Shown here: one piece after another, positions 62,638 to 64,000 of the stretch
Layout of the letters: every line of letters begins with the position of its first letter
Numbering within the stretch: position 1 is the stretch's first letter
From: Pseudomonas borbori
GTDB lineage: Bacteria; Pseudomonadota; Gammaproteobacteria; Pseudomonadales; Pseudomonadaceae
Reading direction: 5' to 3'
DNA: 64,000 nucleotides
Assembly (NCBI RefSeq): GCF_900115555.1
Contig: NZ_FOWX01000009.1
Location: 114,848 to 178,847 of the forward strand
Translations under genes and position numbers: made by a program
The notes under the pieces: model-generated
Database searches by the model: none
Told to the model about the DNA's origin: nothing
The model's input: only the letters and a program-made list of their open reading frames with translations

Positions 62638-62666
62638 TTGACTATGTGTAAGGGAACTTGTAGAAG
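62638..62666 (+). promoter_or_regulatory. Candidate sigma-70 promoter of rpoH
   Basis: TTGACT (62638-62643), 17-base spacer, TAGAAG (62661-62666; 4 of 6). It overlaps the AlgU-type promoter described next. Confidence 0.5.
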
Positions 62667-62680
62667 CGTTCCTAGTCGTA
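62654..62680 (+). promoter_or_regulatory. AlgU (sigma-E)-type promoter of rpoH
   Basis: GAACTT (62654-62659), 16-base spacer and TCGTA (62676-62680), matching the GAACTT-N16/17-TCnnA consensus. P. aeruginosa rpoH is known to have an AlgU-dependent promoter, linking envelope stress to heat shock. Confidence 0.65.
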
Positions 62681-62726
62681 TTGCTCAGTGTTACACTGCG
62701 CTCGATTCGTGAGTCGGAGGAATCCA

Positions 62727-63581
62727 ATGTCCACTTCTTTGCAACCTGTTCATGCTTTAGTCCCGGGCGCCAACCTGGAGGCTTACGTGCATGCGGTCAA
62801 CTGCATTCCGCTGTTGACCCCCGAGCAGGAACGCGAGCTGGCCGAGAGTCTCTATTACCAGCAGGACCTCGAAGCCGCTCGGCAAATGGTGCTCGCCCAT
62901 CTGCGCTTTGTCGTGCATATAGCCCGCAGCTATTCCGGTTATGGCCTGGCCCAGGCCGACCTGATCCAGGAAGGCAATGTCGGCCTGATGAAGGCGGTCA
63001 AGCGTTTCAACCCGGAAATGGGTGTGCGCCTGGTGTCCTTCGCCGTGCACTGGATCCGGGCCGAGATCCACGAGTTCATCCTGCGCAACTGGCGCATCGT
63101 CAAGGTCGCCACCACCAAGGCGCAGCGCAAACTGTTCTTCAACCTGCGCAGCCAGAAGAAGCGTCTGGCCTGGCTGAACAACGAGGAAGTGCACGCCGTG
63201 GCGGAAAGCCTGGGCGTCGAGCCGCGCGAAGTGCGCGAGATGGAAAGCCGTCTGACCGGCCATGACATGGCCTTCGATCCGGCCAACGATGCCGATGACG
63301 ACAGCGCCTTCCAGTCGCCCGCCCAGTACCTGGAAGATCACCGTTACGACCCGGCGCGTCAGCTCGAGGCCTCGGACTGGAGCGACAGCTCCGCCGCCAA
63401 CCTGCATGAGGCCCTGGACGGACTCGACGAGCGCAGTCGCGACATCCTCTACCAGCGCTGGCTGGCCGAGGAAAAAGCCACGCTGCACGAGCTGGCCGCC
63501 AAGTACAACGTCTCCGCCGAGCGCATCCGCCAGCTGGAGAAAAGCGCGATGAACAAGCTCAAGGGCTCGATCGCCGCGTAG
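62727..63581 (+). CDS. rpoH: Heat-shock sigma factor RpoH (sigma-32)
   Basis: 284-aa group 3 sigma factor. Region 2 contains [11 protein letters not shown] and [20 protein letters not shown]; the RpoH box QRKLFFNLR distinguishes it from other sigmas; region 4 ends with [30 protein letters not shown] ribosome-binding site precedes ATG 62727; the in-frame TTG upstream (62688) is not used. It is closed by a strong intrinsic terminator. Confidence 0.97.
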   Translation: MSTSLQPVHALVPGANLEAYVHAVNCIPLLTPEQERELAESLYYQQDLEAARQMVLAHLRFVVHIARSYSGYGLAQADLIQEGNVGLMKAVKRFNPEMGVRLVSFAVHWIRAEIHEFILRNWRIVKVATTKAQRKLFFNLRSQKKRLAWLNNEEVHAVAESLGVEPREVREMESRLTGHDMAFDPANDADDDSAFQSPAQYLEDHRYDPARQLEASDWSDSSAANLHEALDGLDERSRDILYQRWLAEEKATLHELAAKYNVSAERIRQLEKSAMNKLKGSIAA

Positions 63582-63600
63582 TTAACCCCCTGCCCGAACA

Positions 63601-63627
63601 AGCCGCACCCAGGTGCGGCTTTTTTTT
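63601..63627 (+). terminator. Intrinsic terminator of rpoH
   Basis: AGCCGCACC-ca-GGTGCGGCT: a perfect 9-bp stem followed by eight T residues (63620-63627), 20 bases past the rpoH stop. A group II intron begins directly after it. Confidence 0.92.
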
Positions 63628-63628
63628 G

Positions 63629-64000
63629 GTGCGCCAGGCATGGCGCGTTGTGCGTAAGCGCAACCAGTTTGGCTGTGGTGGCCACGCTGGTGACTTGGAG
63701 GTGAAAGTCCTCTACACACCCGGCAAGGGGAAGTGTTAGCTGAACGGCAAGGGTGTCGTGGGTGACTGCGAATCTGAAGGAAGCCGAAGGCAAAATGTTG
63801 GCCTGACGAACAGGAAGCGGATAGAGGCGGCGCAGCGGGGTAAGAAGGCCAGTATCTTCAAAGCCCGATACTTGCACGGAACGCTGCGACGTAGATCCGA
63901 CAGGCATAAGCAGGAAGGTCGCGCGAATTACCTTGGGAGATCTGTGCACCTGCCATTGGCTACCGGCATCGCAAGATGGCGGGATGGGTGAGCAGAAGTC
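63629..64000 (+). mobile_element. Group II intron, 5' portion (continues past window)
   Basis: Begins with the group II 5' consensus GTGCG (GTGCGCCAGGCATGGCGCG). The following ~350 bases read like domain I of bacterial group II introns, with GGTGACTTGGAGGTGAAAGTCC, GTGTTAGCTGAACGGCAAGGG and GAATCTGAAGGAAGCCGAAGGCAAAA (in parts) in the expected order. It starts one base after the T-tract of the rpoH terminator, the insertion preference of group IIC-like introns; the class is not settled by the part seen. The 3' half and the reverse transcriptase are beyond the window. Confidence 0.8.
63984..64000 (+). CDS. Start of intron-encoded reverse transcriptase/maturase (partial)
   Basis: ATG at 63984 opens MGEQKS, matching the EQKSAEAIV-type N-terminus I associate with intron-encoded proteins of this kind. 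Only about five and a half codons are inside the window, so the call rests on the surrounding intron sequence. Confidence 0.45.

Noticed and set aside
63758..63991. 77-codon plus frame near the right end
   Set aside because: Lies within the structured RNA domain of the group II intron and has no protein motif.

Overview
The window is chromosomal DNA from a Pseudomonas-like gammaproteobacterium of the P. aeruginosa lineage or a close relative. Coding bias is GC-rich, and long blocks follow the gene order I remember from P. aeruginosa: algR-hemCDXY-algQ-algP, hemB-ppk/ppx-trxA-rho-ubiD, pepP-ubiH-ubiI, the zapA/6S RNA/formyl-THF cyclo-ligase cluster, and mutM...coaD...ftsYEX-rpoH. The species cannot be named from this sequence alone. 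PAO1 locus tags and orders quoted below are from memory.

Layout. 1-7460: the 3' end of algR, the hemC-hemD-hemX-hemY operon, then algQ and the repeat-rich histone-like algP. 7511-13028: an ABC-F ATPase, a probable gene remnant, two membrane proteins (TerC and LysE families), a DUF188 protein, a hotdog thioesterase and elbB. 13449-22972: hemB, ppk1 and ppx (convergent), trxA, rho, ubiD and a ferredoxin-reductase-like flavoprotein. 23087-29631: a quinone oxidoreductase, a FliL-like protein, a membrane GGDEF protein, an EVE protein, a 43-aa membrane peptide, and the formyl-THF cyclo-ligase/6S RNA/ZapA/TIGR02449 group with YgfB opposite. 29666-36726: pepP-ubiH-ubiI and an iron-type ABC substrate-binding protein with its double-length permease. 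37024-38673: gcvT and gcvH without gcvP. 38884-54276: mutM, a small exported protein, a Na/Pi cotransporter, gamma-glutamyltransferase, ferredoxin, coaD, a GMC oxidoreductase/Tat lipoprotein/aldehyde dehydrogenase operon with a divergent TetR regulator, a YheT-type hydrolase, rsmD and a pair of M16 peptidases. 54446-59236: a probable accessory insertion (LysR regulator, exported amidohydrolase, TorF-type porin, orphan polyamine-type binding protein). 59584-63581: ftsY-ftsE-ftsX-rpoH. 63629-64000: the 5' end of a group II intron directly after the rpoH terminator.

How the genes work together. Two tetrapyrrole blocks (hemCDXY and hemB) cover 5-aminolevulinate to uroporphyrinogen III. ubiD, ubiH and ubiI serve ubiquinone synthesis. 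ppk1/ppx build and degrade polyphosphate. algR, algQ and algP are transcription-level regulators known from alginate control, and an AlgU-type promoter is visible before rpoH. ftsY/E/X couple protein targeting and septum assembly.

The most notable non-routine items are the LysR/amidohydrolase/porin/polyamine-binding island with a perfect 15-bp palindrome in its control region; a 131-bp element upstream of ftsY bounded by 10-bp perfect inverted repeats and full of internal hairpins; the group II intron at the rpoH terminator; and a gene-order junction (gcvH next to mutM, no gcvP) that fits an inversion around the replication origin relative to PAO1. Three dispersed copies of a GTAGGGTGCGC palindromic repeat and several other repeat families punctuate the intergenic regions.
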